This document shows positions 44,571 through 52,404 of a stretch of 64,000 bases of DNA, piece by piece (within the stretch, counting starts at the first letter, position 1; the number at the start of each line of letters is the position of its first letter). The position numbers and the translations under genes were made by a program. Below the pieces are notes generated by a model. That model searched no databases. It saw only the letters and a program-made list of their open reading frames with translations, and had not been told where the DNA came from. The stretch is taken from assembly GCF_000802155.2 (NCBI RefSeq), contig NZ_JQGJ02000022.1:1-64000 (forward strand), given 5' to 3'. The DNA is from Pseudomonas frederiksbergensis. Its GTDB lineage: Bacteria > Pseudomonadota > Gammaproteobacteria > Pseudomonadales > Pseudomonadaceae.

Positions 44571-45449
44571 ATGACCCTCAGCACTCCGCTCTCCGGCGTC
44601 AATCAGGCTTTCAAGGGCATCGTGCTTATTCTGGTCGCAACGTTTTTGTTCTCCAGTCACGACGCGTTGTCCAAATATCTCTCGGGTTTTTATCCGATCG
44701 TCATGGTGGTCTGGGCCCGTTATGTGGTGCACACCTTGTTGATGGCGGGGATTTTCCTGCCGCGCTCGGGGCTACGGGTGCTGCGCACCAAGCGGCCGTT
44801 GTGGCAAGTTGCCCGGGCGTTGTGCCTGTTGGGCACCAGTCTGTTCTTCACCACGGCGCTGATGTACATCCCCTTGGCGGAGGCGACCGCGGTCAACTTC
44901 CTTGCGCCCGTGCTGGTCACTGCCTTGTCGGTACCGCTGCTGGGCGAGCACGTGACGCGCGGTCAGTGGATTGCGGTGATCTTCGGTTTTATCGGGGTAT
45001 TGATCATCGTTCATCCTGGTGGCGATCTGTTCACGCCGGCGGTGCTGTTGCCGTTTTGTTCGGCGCTGTTTTTCTGTTTCTACCAGCTGCTCACCCGCAA
45101 GCTCGCCGAGATCGACAGCCCCACGACCAGCAACTTTTTCGCCGGGCTGTGCAATACGCTGGTCATGAGCGCGTTGGTGCCGTTCTTCTGGCAGGTGCCG
45201 AGCGCGACCCACGGGTTGATGATGCTCGCGCTGGGCGCTTGCGGCATGACGGCGCACTTGATGCTGACCCAGGCCTTCCGTTTCGCCGCCCCGGCGCTGC
45301 TGGCGCCGTTCGGGTATTGCCAGATTGTCTTCGCCGGGTTGCTGGGCTGGTTGTTGTTCAGCCATACGCCGACGTTGACCACCGTGGTGGGCATCGCCTT
45401 GATCTGCTTGAGTGGGTTGGCGGCGGCGTGGCAACAGCGGCGGGCATAA
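44571..45449 (+). CDS. EamA/DMT family transporter
   Basis: 292 residues, ten membrane helices in two EamA repeats (KGIVLILVATFLFSSHDALSKYL; IPLAEATAVNFLAPVLVTALSVPLLGE). Resembles RarD/YdcZ-like and S-adenosylmethionine-type carriers, but substrate cannot be assigned. Convergent with the quinate-cluster MFS gene. Confidence 0.87.
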   Translation: MTLSTPLSGVNQAFKGIVLILVATFLFSSHDALSKYLSGFYPIVMVVWARYVVHTLLMAGIFLPRSGLRVLRTKRPLWQVARALCLLGTSLFFTTALMYIPLAEATAVNFLAPVLVTALSVPLLGEHVTRGQWIAVIFGFIGVLIIVHPGGDLFTPAVLLPFCSALFFCFYQLLTRKLAEIDSPTTSNFFAGLCNTLVMSALVPFFWQVPSATHGLMMLALGACGMTAHLMLTQAFRFAAPALLAPFGYCQIVFAGLLGWLLFSHTPTLTTVVGIALICLSGLAAAWQQRRA

Positions 45450-45488
45450 TCACCGGCTATACACGGCCTGATTGCCCGACGCCCGGTA

Positions 45489-46826
45489 TCAGTTTTCCAG
45501 CGTCGGCACCTTGCGCGGCGCCATGAAGTACATCCAGGCCAGCGCGATGAAGTACATCGCCGGGATCAGGGTGAACAGCACGGTGTAATTGTTGTTGGTG
45601 ATCGTGAGGATGTGCCCCACCAACTGAGTCATGAACATCCCGCCGATGGCCGCGCACATGCCGCCGAAGCCAAACACTGTGCTCATCATGTGCTTGGGCG
45701 TGTAGTCCATCACCAGGCTCCAGATGTTCGCGGTCCAGGCCTGGTGCGCGCCAATGGCCAAGGAAATCGCAAACACCGCCACCCACAGGCTGCTGGAGCC
45801 GGCGGCCATGATCACGCCAACGATGCAGCAGGCGAACAGCAGCATGGACATCAGTCGCGCCTTGATCGGATTGACCCCGCGGCCAATCAGGAATGACGAA
45901 AGGATCCCGCCGCCGACGCTGCCGAAATCCGCGGTCAGGTAGATGATGATCAGTGGGATGCCCATCTGGGTCACGTTGATGCCCAGGTTGTATTGCTGGT
46001 TCAGGAACGGCGGCAGCCAGTAGAGGTAGAACCAGAACACCGGCGCAGTGATCGAGTAGGCCAGGGCGAACGCCCAGGTGCCGCGCATGCGCAGGATTCG
46101 AGAGAAGGGCACGCGGGCCTGATCCGGTTCGTCCTGGGCCTGGATGTAGTCCAGTTCCGACTGTTTCACGCTCGGGTGGTCTTCCGGGTTGAAGTACTTC
46201 AGGCCCCAGAACACCAGCCAGATCCCGCCGAGGGCGGCCATGCACAGGAACGCGGCCTGCCAGCCCCAGACGTGCAGGACCAGCGGCAAGAGCATGGGGG
46301 TGAACATCGCGCCGACGTTGGTCCCGGCATTGAAGATGCCGGTGGCCACGGCCCGTTCGCCAGCCGGAAACCACAGCCGCGTGGTTTTCACACAGGCGGG
46401 GTAGTTGGCGGCTTCGGTCAGGCCGAGGATGAAGCGGCAAACCATGAAGCCCACCGCCGAGGTCGCGAGGCCGTGGGCGCCGGTCGCCAGGCTCCAGAGC
46501 AGCACGGCGCAGAAGAACACCCGCTTGACGCCGATCCGGTCGATCAACCGGCCTTGCAGCACGAAGCCGACCGCATAACCGACCTGGAACCAGAAGTTGA
46601 TATTGGCGTAGTCCATCGCCGTCCAGCTCATTTCCTTGGCCAGGATCGGTTGCATGACGCCAAGGGCGGCGCGGTCGATGTAGTTCAGGGTGGTGGCGAA
46701 AAACACCAGGGCGAGCATGCCCCAACGGGTCTTGCCCACGCCCATCGCGCCACGGATCTTGTCGCCGATGCTACCGCTGGCGGCAACCGGGCCGTGGGCC
46801 AGGCGAGAACTTTGGGAAGGAATCAT
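45489..46826 (-). CDS. MFS transporter, probable quinate/shikimate uptake
   Basis: Twelve-helix transporter of 445 residues, anion:cation symporter-like (ACS) family. It has RAALGVMQPILAKEM in the first loop and LIDRIGVKRVFF between helices 2 and 3. The ACS family takes up organic acids. It is divergent from quiC and shares a PcaR-like box with it, so quinate or shikimate is the likely substrate. That assignment is from context. Confidence 0.85.
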   Translation of the reverse strand: MIPSQSSRLAHGPVAASGSIGDKIRGAMGVGKTRWGMLALVFFATTLNYIDRAALGVMQPILAKEMSWTAMDYANINFWFQVGYAVGFVLQGRLIDRIGVKRVFFCAVLLWSLATGAHGLATSAVGFMVCRFILGLTEAANYPACVKTTRLWFPAGERAVATGIFNAGTNVGAMFTPMLLPLVLHVWGWQAAFLCMAALGGIWLVFWGLKYFNPEDHPSVKQSELDYIQAQDEPDQARVPFSRILRMRGTWAFALAYSITAPVFWFYLYWLPPFLNQQYNLGINVTQMGIPLIIIYLTADFGSVGGGILSSFLIGRGVNPIKARLMSMLLFACCIVGVIMAAGSSSLWVAVFAISLAIGAHQAWTANIWSLVMDYTPKHMMSTVFGFGGMCAAIGGMFMTQLVGHILTITNNNYTVLFTLIPAMYFIALAWMYFMAPRKVPTLEN

Positions 46827-46951
46827 AAGGTCACCCGTTCTTTAAATTCTTATGGTGTGGTCTGGGTCTGCATTGACGCGTTGGCTATCAATGCGGGGGT
46901 CGATGGTGGGCAGTGGACAAAAAATCGTCAATTCGCTGATCGGCCATAGTG

Positions 46952-46966
46952 TTCGATAATCGCCCA
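46952..46966. promoter_or_regulatory. PcaR-like operator in the MFS/quiC divergent region
   Basis: GTTCGATAATCGCCC matches the PcaR operator I know from P. putida, GTTCGATAATCGCAC, at 14 of 15 positions. It lies 126 nt from the transporter start and 122 nt from quiC. A partial copy, AATAATCGCC, occurs about 60 nt closer to quiC. Confidence 0.7.
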
Positions 46967-47088
46967 AAAAACTAACCGGATGGTACATATTAAATTGCCC
47001 AAAGGAACCGGCAGCCCAATAATCGCCTGACTCTTTCAAAAAGCGGCGCATTTTTTTGTAGCCGACGCCTGTCCCGGGAGCCGAAGTC

Positions 47089-48987
47089 ATGCAGCGTTCC
47101 ATTGCCACCGTTTCGTTGAGCGGTACCCTGCCGGAAAAACTCGAAGCCATTGCCGCCGCCGGTTTCGACGGCGTGGAAATTTTCGAGAATGACCTGCTCT
47201 ACTACGATGGCAGCCCTCGGGAAATAAGGCAGATGTGCGCCGACCTAGGTATCGCCATCACGCTGTTCCAACCTTTTCGCGATTTTGAAGGCTGCCGTCG
47301 CGACCGCCTGGCGCGCAACCTGGAACGGGCCGAGCGCAAATTCGATTTGATGCAGGAGCTGGGCACCGACCTGGTGCTGGTGTGCAGCAATGCATCGGCT
47401 GACAGCGTTGGCGATGAGCAGATCCTGATCGACGATCTGCGCCTGCTGGCGGAGCGGGCCGGCGCGCGCGGCTTGCGCATTGGTTACGAGGCGTTGGCCT
47501 GGGGCCGGCACGTCAATACGTATCAACAGGTCTGGAACATCGTGCGCCAGGCCGATCATCCCAGCCTCGGCGTGCTGCTCGACAGCTTTCACACGTTGTC
47601 CCTCAAGGGCGATCCGAGGGCCATCGCCGAGATTCCCGGCGACAAAATCTTCTTTGTGCAGATGGCCGATGCGCCGATCCTGGCGATGGACGTGTTGGAA
47701 TGGAGCCGGCATTTCCGCTGCTTTCCGGGCCAGGGAGAATTCGATTTGCCGGGTTTCCTCGCGCCGATCATCCAGAGTGGCTACTGCGGGCCGCTGTCGC
47801 TGGAAATCTTCAACGACGGTTTCCGCGCCGCGCCGCCCAGGGCGAATGCGGCCGACGGTTTGCGTTCGTTGCTGTACCTGGAAGAAAAGACCCGCCAGCG
47901 CCTGGCCGAGCAAGCGCCGGCGCAAAAGCCTGACATTCTTTTTGAAACAGCGCCGGCCAGCGAATACGACGGCATCGAGTTCCTCGAATTCGCCGTGGAC
48001 GATAACCTGGGCGCCAAGCTCGCCCATTGGCTGGAGCGCCTGGGTTTCGTCAAGGCCGGCCAGCATCGTTCCAAGAACGTCAGCCTGTTGCGCCAGGGCG
48101 ATATCAACCTGATCCTCAATTGCGAGCCGTACTCCTTCGCCCACAGCTTTTTCGAAGCCCATGGCCCGTCGTTGTGCGCCATGGCGGTGCGGGTCAAGGA
48201 CAGCGCCAGTGCCTTGAAACGGGCCGTGGCCTACAAAGGCCAGCCGTATCGCGGGCTCGTCGGGCCCAATGAGCTGGAGCTGGCGGCGGTGCGCGCCCCG
48301 GACAGCAGCCTGATCTACCTGGTGGACCAGGACGCCGACGTCTACGGCACCGATTTCAACCTGCAACCCGCTGCGGCCATCGGCGCCGGGCTCAAGCGCA
48401 TCGACCACATGGCGATGGCGCTGCCGGCCGACAGCCTCGACAGTTGGGTGCTGTTCTACAAGAGCCTGCTGGATTTCGAGGCTGACGACGAAGTGGTGTT
48501 GCCCGACCCTTATGGCCTGGTAAAAAGCCGTGCCCTGCGTAGCCGTTGCAGTTCGATTCGCCTGCCGCTGAATATTTCCGAGAATCGCAACACCGCGATC
48601 TCACATGCGCTGTCGAGTTATCGCGGCTCCGGCGTGCATCACATCGCCTTCGATTGTGATGACATCTTTGCCCAGGTCAGTCGGGCCAAGGAGGCCGGGG
48701 TGCCTTTGCTCGACATCCCGCTCAACTATTACGACGACCTGGCGGCGCGTTTCGATTTCGACGATGAGTTCCTTAGCGAACTGGCGTATTTCAACGTGCT
48801 ATATGACCGTGACGCCCAGGGTGGCGAGCTGTTTCATGTCTATACCGAGCCGTTCGAAGGGCGGTTTTTCTTTGAGATCATCCAACGCAAGAACGGTTAC
48901 GTCGGTTATGGCGCCGCCAACGTCGCGGTGCGGCTGGCGGCGATGGCCAAGTCCCGTAGCGGTGGCTTGCGGCATGCCAAGTTGTAG
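47089..48987 (+). CDS. quiC: 3-dehydroshikimate dehydratase, fused (QuiC)
   Basis: 632 residues. Converts 3-dehydroshikimate to protocatechuate. The N-terminal part (about 1-270) is a sugar-phosphate-isomerase TIM barrel with metal ligands Glu 134, Asp 165, Gln 191 and Glu 239, the same numbering as in the P. putida enzyme. The C-terminal part (about 285-632) is a vicinal-oxygen-chelate region resembling 4-hydroxyphenylpyruvate dioxygenase (DHMAMALPADS; HHIAFDCDD; EPFEGRFFFEII). That similarity often leads to the wrong label HPPD. The cluster context confirms the dehydratase role. Confidence 0.93.
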   Translation: MQRSIATVSLSGTLPEKLEAIAAAGFDGVEIFENDLLYYDGSPREIRQMCADLGIAITLFQPFRDFEGCRRDRLARNLERAERKFDLMQELGTDLVLVCSNASADSVGDEQILIDDLRLLAERAGARGLRIGYEALAWGRHVNTYQQVWNIVRQADHPSLGVLLDSFHTLSLKGDPRAIAEIPGDKIFFVQMADAPILAMDVLEWSRHFRCFPGQGEFDLPGFLAPIIQSGYCGPLSLEIFNDGFRAAPPRANAADGLRSLLYLEEKTRQRLAEQAPAQKPDILFETAPASEYDGIEFLEFAVDDNLGAKLAHWLERLGFVKAGQHRSKNVSLLRQGDINLILNCEPYSFAHSFFEAHGPSLCAMAVRVKDSASALKRAVAYKGQPYRGLVGPNELELAAVRAPDSSLIYLVDQDADVYGTDFNLQPAAAIGAGLKRIDHMAMALPADSLDSWVLFYKSLLDFEADDEVVLPDPYGLVKSRALRSRCSSIRLPLNISENRNTAISHALSSYRGSGVHHIAFDCDDIFAQVSRAKEAGVPLLDIPLNYYDDLAARFDFDDEFLSELAYFNVLYDRDAQGGELFHVYTEPFEGRFFFEIIQRKNGYVGYGAANVAVRLAAMAKSRSGGLRHAKL

Positions 48988-49090
48988 GGAAATCGTAAAC
49001 GCTGCGGTAATGGGCTGTGTCGTGGCTTCCTTCAGTGCACGGTGCGGCCCATAATCGCCAGCCTGTGCAGTGATGGCCGTGAGCCCCGCA

Positions 49091-49768
49091 ATGACTATGA
49101 ATCCAGAGCTTTCCGCAGCGCTCGACGAACCTGTCGCCACGCCGCGCAAGAGTCGCAAGAACAACCCGGAAAAGACCCGGGAGAACATTCTTCAGGAAGC
49201 CATCGTCGAGTTCGTCCAGCAAGGCCTGGCCGGCGCCCGGGTCGACGCCATCGCCGAGCGCATCCACACCTCCAAGCGCATGATCTACTACTATTTCGGC
49301 AGCAAGGAGCAGCTGTACGTCGAGGTGCTGGAAAAACTCTACGGCGATATCCGTACCACCGAGAGCCGCCTGCACCTGGCGGAACTGGCCCCGGTGGATG
49401 CGATCCGGCGCCTGGTGGAATTCACCTTCGACCACCACGACCGCAATGTGGATTTCGTGCGCATCGTCTGCATCGAGAACATCCACAACGCCGAATACGT
49501 GAAACAGTCCGGTGCGATCAAGGCGATGACCAATACCATCCTCGATTCACTGGGCGTGATCCTGCGTCGCGGCGCCGAAGAGGGCGTGTTCCGTGCCGGC
49601 CTCGAACCACTGGATGTGCATCTGCTGATCAGTTCGTTCTGCTTCTACCGGGTGTCCAACCGCCAGACGTTTGGCGAGATCTTCCAGATCGACCTGTCGG
49701 ACGAAGCGGTCAAGCAGCGGCATCGGCAGATGGTGTGTGAATCGGTGCTGAGATATTTGCAGGCGTGA
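49091..49768 (+). CDS. TetR family regulator of the quinate cluster
   Basis: 225 residues with the proposed start. The TetR helix-turn-helix is KTRENILQEAIVEFVQQGLAGARVDAIAERIHTSKRMIYYYFGSKEQLY, quoted here in parts: IAERIHTSKRMIYYYF is the recognition end. The ligand domain has a DHHDRNVDFVRIVCIENIHN region. ATGs at 49073 and 49097 are also possible starts. It lies 100 nt after quiC on the same strand. It probably controls this cluster, but the PcaR-like boxes suggest it is not the only regulator. Confidence 0.88.
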   Translation: MTMNPELSAALDEPVATPRKSRKNNPEKTRENILQEAIVEFVQQGLAGARVDAIAERIHTSKRMIYYYFGSKEQLYVEVLEKLYGDIRTTESRLHLAELAPVDAIRRLVEFTFDHHDRNVDFVRIVCIENIHNAEYVKQSGAIKAMTNTILDSLGVILRRGAEEGVFRAGLEPLDVHLLISSFCFYRVSNRQTFGEIFQIDLSDEAVKQRHRQMVCESVLRYLQA

Positions 49769-49786
49769 TCGTGAGCTGATGCAGAC

Positions 49787-49814
49787 TGTGTGGGGAGCTT
49801 GGTCGCTCCCACAA
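49787..49814. repeat. Short REP-like hairpin between convergent genes
   Basis: TGTGTGGGGAGC-TTGGTC-GCTCCCACA, 6 bp of stem core plus a bulged extension. It lies between the TetR gene and the convergent dehydrogenase gene. Confidence 0.6.
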
Positions 49815-49831
49815 GGAATTCTGGCCAGGCT

Positions 49832-50683
49832 TTAGTGATTCATGCCCTGGAAATGCGCCAGCATCCGCTGCGCATCCGGCGCCACGCCGCTGAACAGCTC
49901 GAACGCCTTCACCGCCTGGAATACCGCCATGTTGCCGCCGTCCAGCGTGCGGCAGCCGAGGGCGCGGGCGTTGCGCAGCAGTTCGGTTTCCAGCGGGAAG
50001 TAAACGATTTCCGCCACCCACAGATCACCCCGCAACAACTCGGCCGGCACCGGTGTGCCCGGCAGTTTCGCCATGCCCATGGGCGTGGTGTTCACCAAGC
50101 CGTCGGCTTCGGCCATGGCGGTGGGTAGGTCATGCCCGGCACGAGCACGGCCTGTGCCGAAGTGTTGATTCAAGTTGTTTGCCAATGCCTCGGCACGGCT
50201 GATCTCGACGTCGAAAATGCTCAATGTCTCTACGCCCTCCAGAAGCAACGCATGGGCCACCGCCGCGCCGGCGCCTCCTGCGCCCATCTGGACCACCCGC
50301 TTGCGCGCGACATCGCCCAGGCCACGACGAAAACCTTCGGCGAACCCCAGGCAATCGGTGTTGTGGCCGATGCGCTTGCCATCCTTGAGCACCACGGTAT
50401 TCACCGCACCGATCCCGCGGGCCTCGGGAGACAACTCGTCCAGCAGCGGGATGATCACCTGCTTGCACGGGAAGGTGATGTTCAGGCCGGTGAAGTCCAT
50501 GCGTTCGGCGGCCATCAGCAAGTCGGGCAGGGCGCTGCTGTCGAGCTTCAGCGCATCCAGATCGATCAGTCGATAAAGGTAACGCATGCCTTGGGCATCG
50601 CCTTCGCGCTCATGCAGCGCCGGCGTGCGGGACGCCTGGATACCCGCCCCGATCAGGCCGGCCAGTACAGTGACGTTCGACAT
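49832..50683 (-). CDS. NAD-type quinate/shikimate dehydrogenase
   Basis: 283 residues, AroE fold. Instead of the biosynthetic SxS motif, residues 18-20 are S-R-T (SRTPALHEREG), seen in quinate/shikimate dehydrogenases. Catalytic Lys (ITFPCK) and Asp (GHNTDCLGF) are present. After the dinucleotide site GAGGAGAAV, strand 2 ends IFDVE; the Asp replaces the NRT basic motif of NADP enzymes, so NAD is expected. These traits and the cluster indicate oxidation of quinate or shikimate. ATG at 50683 is spaced best from AAGGG; ATG at 50689 is also possible. Coupled to aroQ. Confidence 0.88.
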   Translation of the reverse strand: MSNVTVLAGLIGAGIQASRTPALHEREGDAQGMRYLYRLIDLDALKLDSSALPDLLMAAERMDFTGLNITFPCKQVIIPLLDELSPEARGIGAVNTVVLKDGKRIGHNTDCLGFAEGFRRGLGDVARKRVVQMGAGGAGAAVAHALLLEGVETLSIFDVEISRAEALANNLNQHFGTGRARAGHDLPTAMAEADGLVNTTPMGMAKLPGTPVPAELLRGDLWVAEIVYFPLETELLRNARALGCRTLDGGNMAVFQAVKAFELFSGVAPDAQRMLAHFQGMNH

Positions 50684-50688
50684 GCGCA

Positions 50689-51129
50689 TCAACCCTTCAA
50701 CCGCTGACTGAAATGTTCAAGGGCCAGGCGATAACCATGGCTGCCAAACCCGCACATCACGCCAATGGCGACGGATGAGACAAAGGAGTGGTGACGAAAG
50801 GTTTCCCGGGCGTGGACGTTGGACAGGTGGACTTCGATGACCGGTACTTCACTCGCCACCAGGGCGTCGCGGATCGCCACCGAGGTGTGGGTCCAGGCCG
50901 CCGGGTTGATGACGATACCGGCGCACCGGCCTCGGGCGCCGTGAATCCAGTCGAGCAGTTCGCCTTCCTGATTGGTCTGGCGAAACTCCACGGCCAGGCC
51001 GAACTCTTCGGCGGCGCGGCCACAGAGCGAGGAAATATCAGCCAGGGTTTCGTAGCCGTAGGTTGCCGGCTCGCGGGTGCCGAGCAGGTTCAGGTTCGGG
51101 CCGTTGAGCACCAGAACGATCGGAGGCAT
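50689..51129 (-). CDS. aroQ: Type II 3-dehydroquinate dehydratase
   Basis: 146 residues. Converts 3-dehydroquinate to 3-dehydroshikimate. NGPNLNLLGTREPATYG carries the catalytic Arg and Tyr, and VINPAAWTHTSVAIRDAL and EVHLSNVHARE supply the Asn and His. In this cluster it links the dehydrogenase to QuiC, so it probably serves catabolism; pseudomonads have other aroQ genes for biosynthesis. First gene of aroQ-dehydrogenase. Confidence 0.94.
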   Translation of the reverse strand: MPPIVLVLNGPNLNLLGTREPATYGYETLADISSLCGRAAEEFGLAVEFRQTNQEGELLDWIHGARGRCAGIVINPAAWTHTSVAIRDALVASEVPVIEVHLSNVHARETFRHHSFVSSVAIGVMCGFGSHGYRLALEHFSQRLKG

Positions 51130-51188
51130 CGCAATTTCTCCACAATTTTTATTGTTGGTGTCGGCGGGGTTTCAGCCGGTGGAGATAA

Positions 51189-51215
51189 ATTGTACTAGAT
51201 GGTTAATTTGGTCAA
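51189..51215 (-). promoter_or_regulatory. Candidate promoter of aroQ operon
   Basis: On the minus strand TTGACC (51215-51210) and TACAAT (51194-51189) resemble -35 and -10 hexamers, with a short 15-nt spacer. A suboptimal spacer would suit an activated promoter. The palindrome at 51243-51259 begins 28 nt upstream of the -35. Confidence 0.4.
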
Positions 51216-51242
51216 ATAAAGCAGCCGACACCGGGCAATAAG

Positions 51243-51259
51243 TGTTCGATGATCGAACA
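51243..51259. promoter_or_regulatory. PcaR-like palindromic operator upstream of aroQ
   Basis: TGTTCGAT-G-ATCGAACA is a perfect palindrome with 8-nt arms. Its core GTTCGATGATCGAAC matches the PcaR site GTTCGATAATCGCAC at 13 of 15 positions. It lies about 115 nt before aroQ and upstream of the candidate promoter, where an IclR-type activator would bind. Confidence 0.7.
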
Positions 51260-51291
51260 TGACCACTGTGGGAGGTGAGGGAGAGACAATG

Positions 51292-51319
51292 GTGGCGAGG
51301 AAGCTTGCTCCCTCGCCAC
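51292..51319. repeat. REP palindrome
   Basis: GTGGCGAGGAAGC-TT-GCTCCCTCGCCAC, near-perfect. It lies a few bases past the trmA stop codon on its 3' side. Confidence 0.8.
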
Positions 51320-51324
51320 GAAAG

Positions 51325-52404
51325 TCAGCGCCGGGTCAACAACACGCCGGACTCCATGTGATGGGTCCAAGGGAATTGATCGAACAACGCGCAGCGCGTG
51401 ATGCGGTGGGTGTCGTTCAGCTGCGCGATGTTCGCGGCGAGGGTTTCCGGGTTGCAGGAGATGTACAGGATGTTGTCGAAGCGCCGGGTCAGTTCGCAGG
51501 TGTCCGGGTCCATGCCGGCGCGAGGCGGGTCGACGAAGACGCTGCCGAATTCATAGCTTTTGAGGTCGATGCCCTGCAAACGACGGAACGGCCGGACTTC
51601 ATTCAAGGCTTCGGTCAGCTCTTCGGCCGATAGGCGCACCAGCGTGACGTTATCCACCGCGTTTTCGCTGAGGTTGCTCAGCGCGGCGTTGACCGAGGTC
51701 TTGCTGATTTCGGTGGCGAGGACTTTTCGCACGCGGGTGGCCAGCGGCAGGGTGAAGTTGCCGTTGCCGCAGTACAACTCCAGCAGATCGTCGCTGCGAT
51801 CGCCCAGCGCTTCGTAAGCCCAGTTGAGCATCTTCTGGTTCACCGTGCCGTTGGGCTGGGTGAAGGCGCCTTCAGGTTGGCGATAGCTGAACGTACGACC
51901 CCCTACCTCAAATTTCTCCACCACATAGTCATGGCCGATGACTTCGCGCTTGCCCTTGGAGCGGCCAATGATGCTGACCCCCAGGTCGGCCGCCAGTTTC
52001 GACGCGGCAGCGTGCCAGTGCTCGTCCAGCGGACGGTGGTAACACAGGGTGATCATCGCGTCGCCGGCCAGGGTGGTCAGGAACTCCACCTGGAACAGCT
52101 TATGGCTCAGGGGGGCGCTGGCCTGCCAGGCGGCCTTGAGTTGCGGCATCAACTGGTTGATGCGCAGGCTGGCAATGGGGAATTGCTCGATGAGGATCGG
52201 CGTGCGCTTGTCGTCCTGGGAAAACATCGCGTAATGGCGTTCGCCGGCCTCGCGCCACAGACGGAACTCGGCCCGCAGGCGGAAGTTCTCCAGCGGTGAG
52301 TCAAACACCTGCGGCTCGGGAGCATCGAACGGGGCCAACAAGTCGCGCAGACGGGCGACTTTGCCCTGCAACTGGGCGGCATAGGCCTGGGAATCAAAAG
52401 TCAT
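51325..52404 (-). CDS. trmA: tRNA (uracil-5-)-methyltransferase
   Basis: 359 residues. Makes m5U54 (T-loop ribothymidine) in tRNA, with S-adenosylmethionine. ELYCGNGNFTLPLA binds the cofactor, FVDPPRAGMD and the catalytic Cys in ISCNPETL are clear. The ATG at 52404 overlaps the NCS2 stop codon (ATGA); the longer upstream frame starts inside that gene. Translationally coupled to the permease gene. Confidence 0.95.
   Translation of the reverse strand: MTFDSQAYAAQLQGKVARLRDLLAPFDAPEPQVFDSPLENFRLRAEFRLWREAGERHYAMFSQDDKRTPILIEQFPIASLRINQLMPQLKAAWQASAPLSHKLFQVEFLTTLAGDAMITLCYHRPLDEHWHAAASKLAADLGVSIIGRSKGKREVIGHDYVVEKFEVGGRTFSYRQPEGAFTQPNGTVNQKMLNWAYEALGDRSDDLLELYCGNGNFTLPLATRVRKVLATEISKTSVNAALSNLSENAVDNVTLVRLSAEELTEALNEVRPFRRLQGIDLKSYEFGSVFVDPPRAGMDPDTCELTRRFDNILYISCNPETLAANIAQLNDTHRITRCALFDQFPWTHHMESGVLLTRR

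Noticed and set aside
42448..45449. Mobile element or horizontally acquired island
   Set aside because: No transposase, integrase, tRNA or direct repeats were seen, and base composition looks like the rest of the window.
47980..48987. 4-hydroxyphenylpyruvate dioxygenase as the function of the quiC product
   Set aside because: The C-terminal half is HPPD-like, but the N-terminal TIM barrel has all dehydroshikimate dehydratase metal ligands, and all neighbours act on quinate/shikimate.
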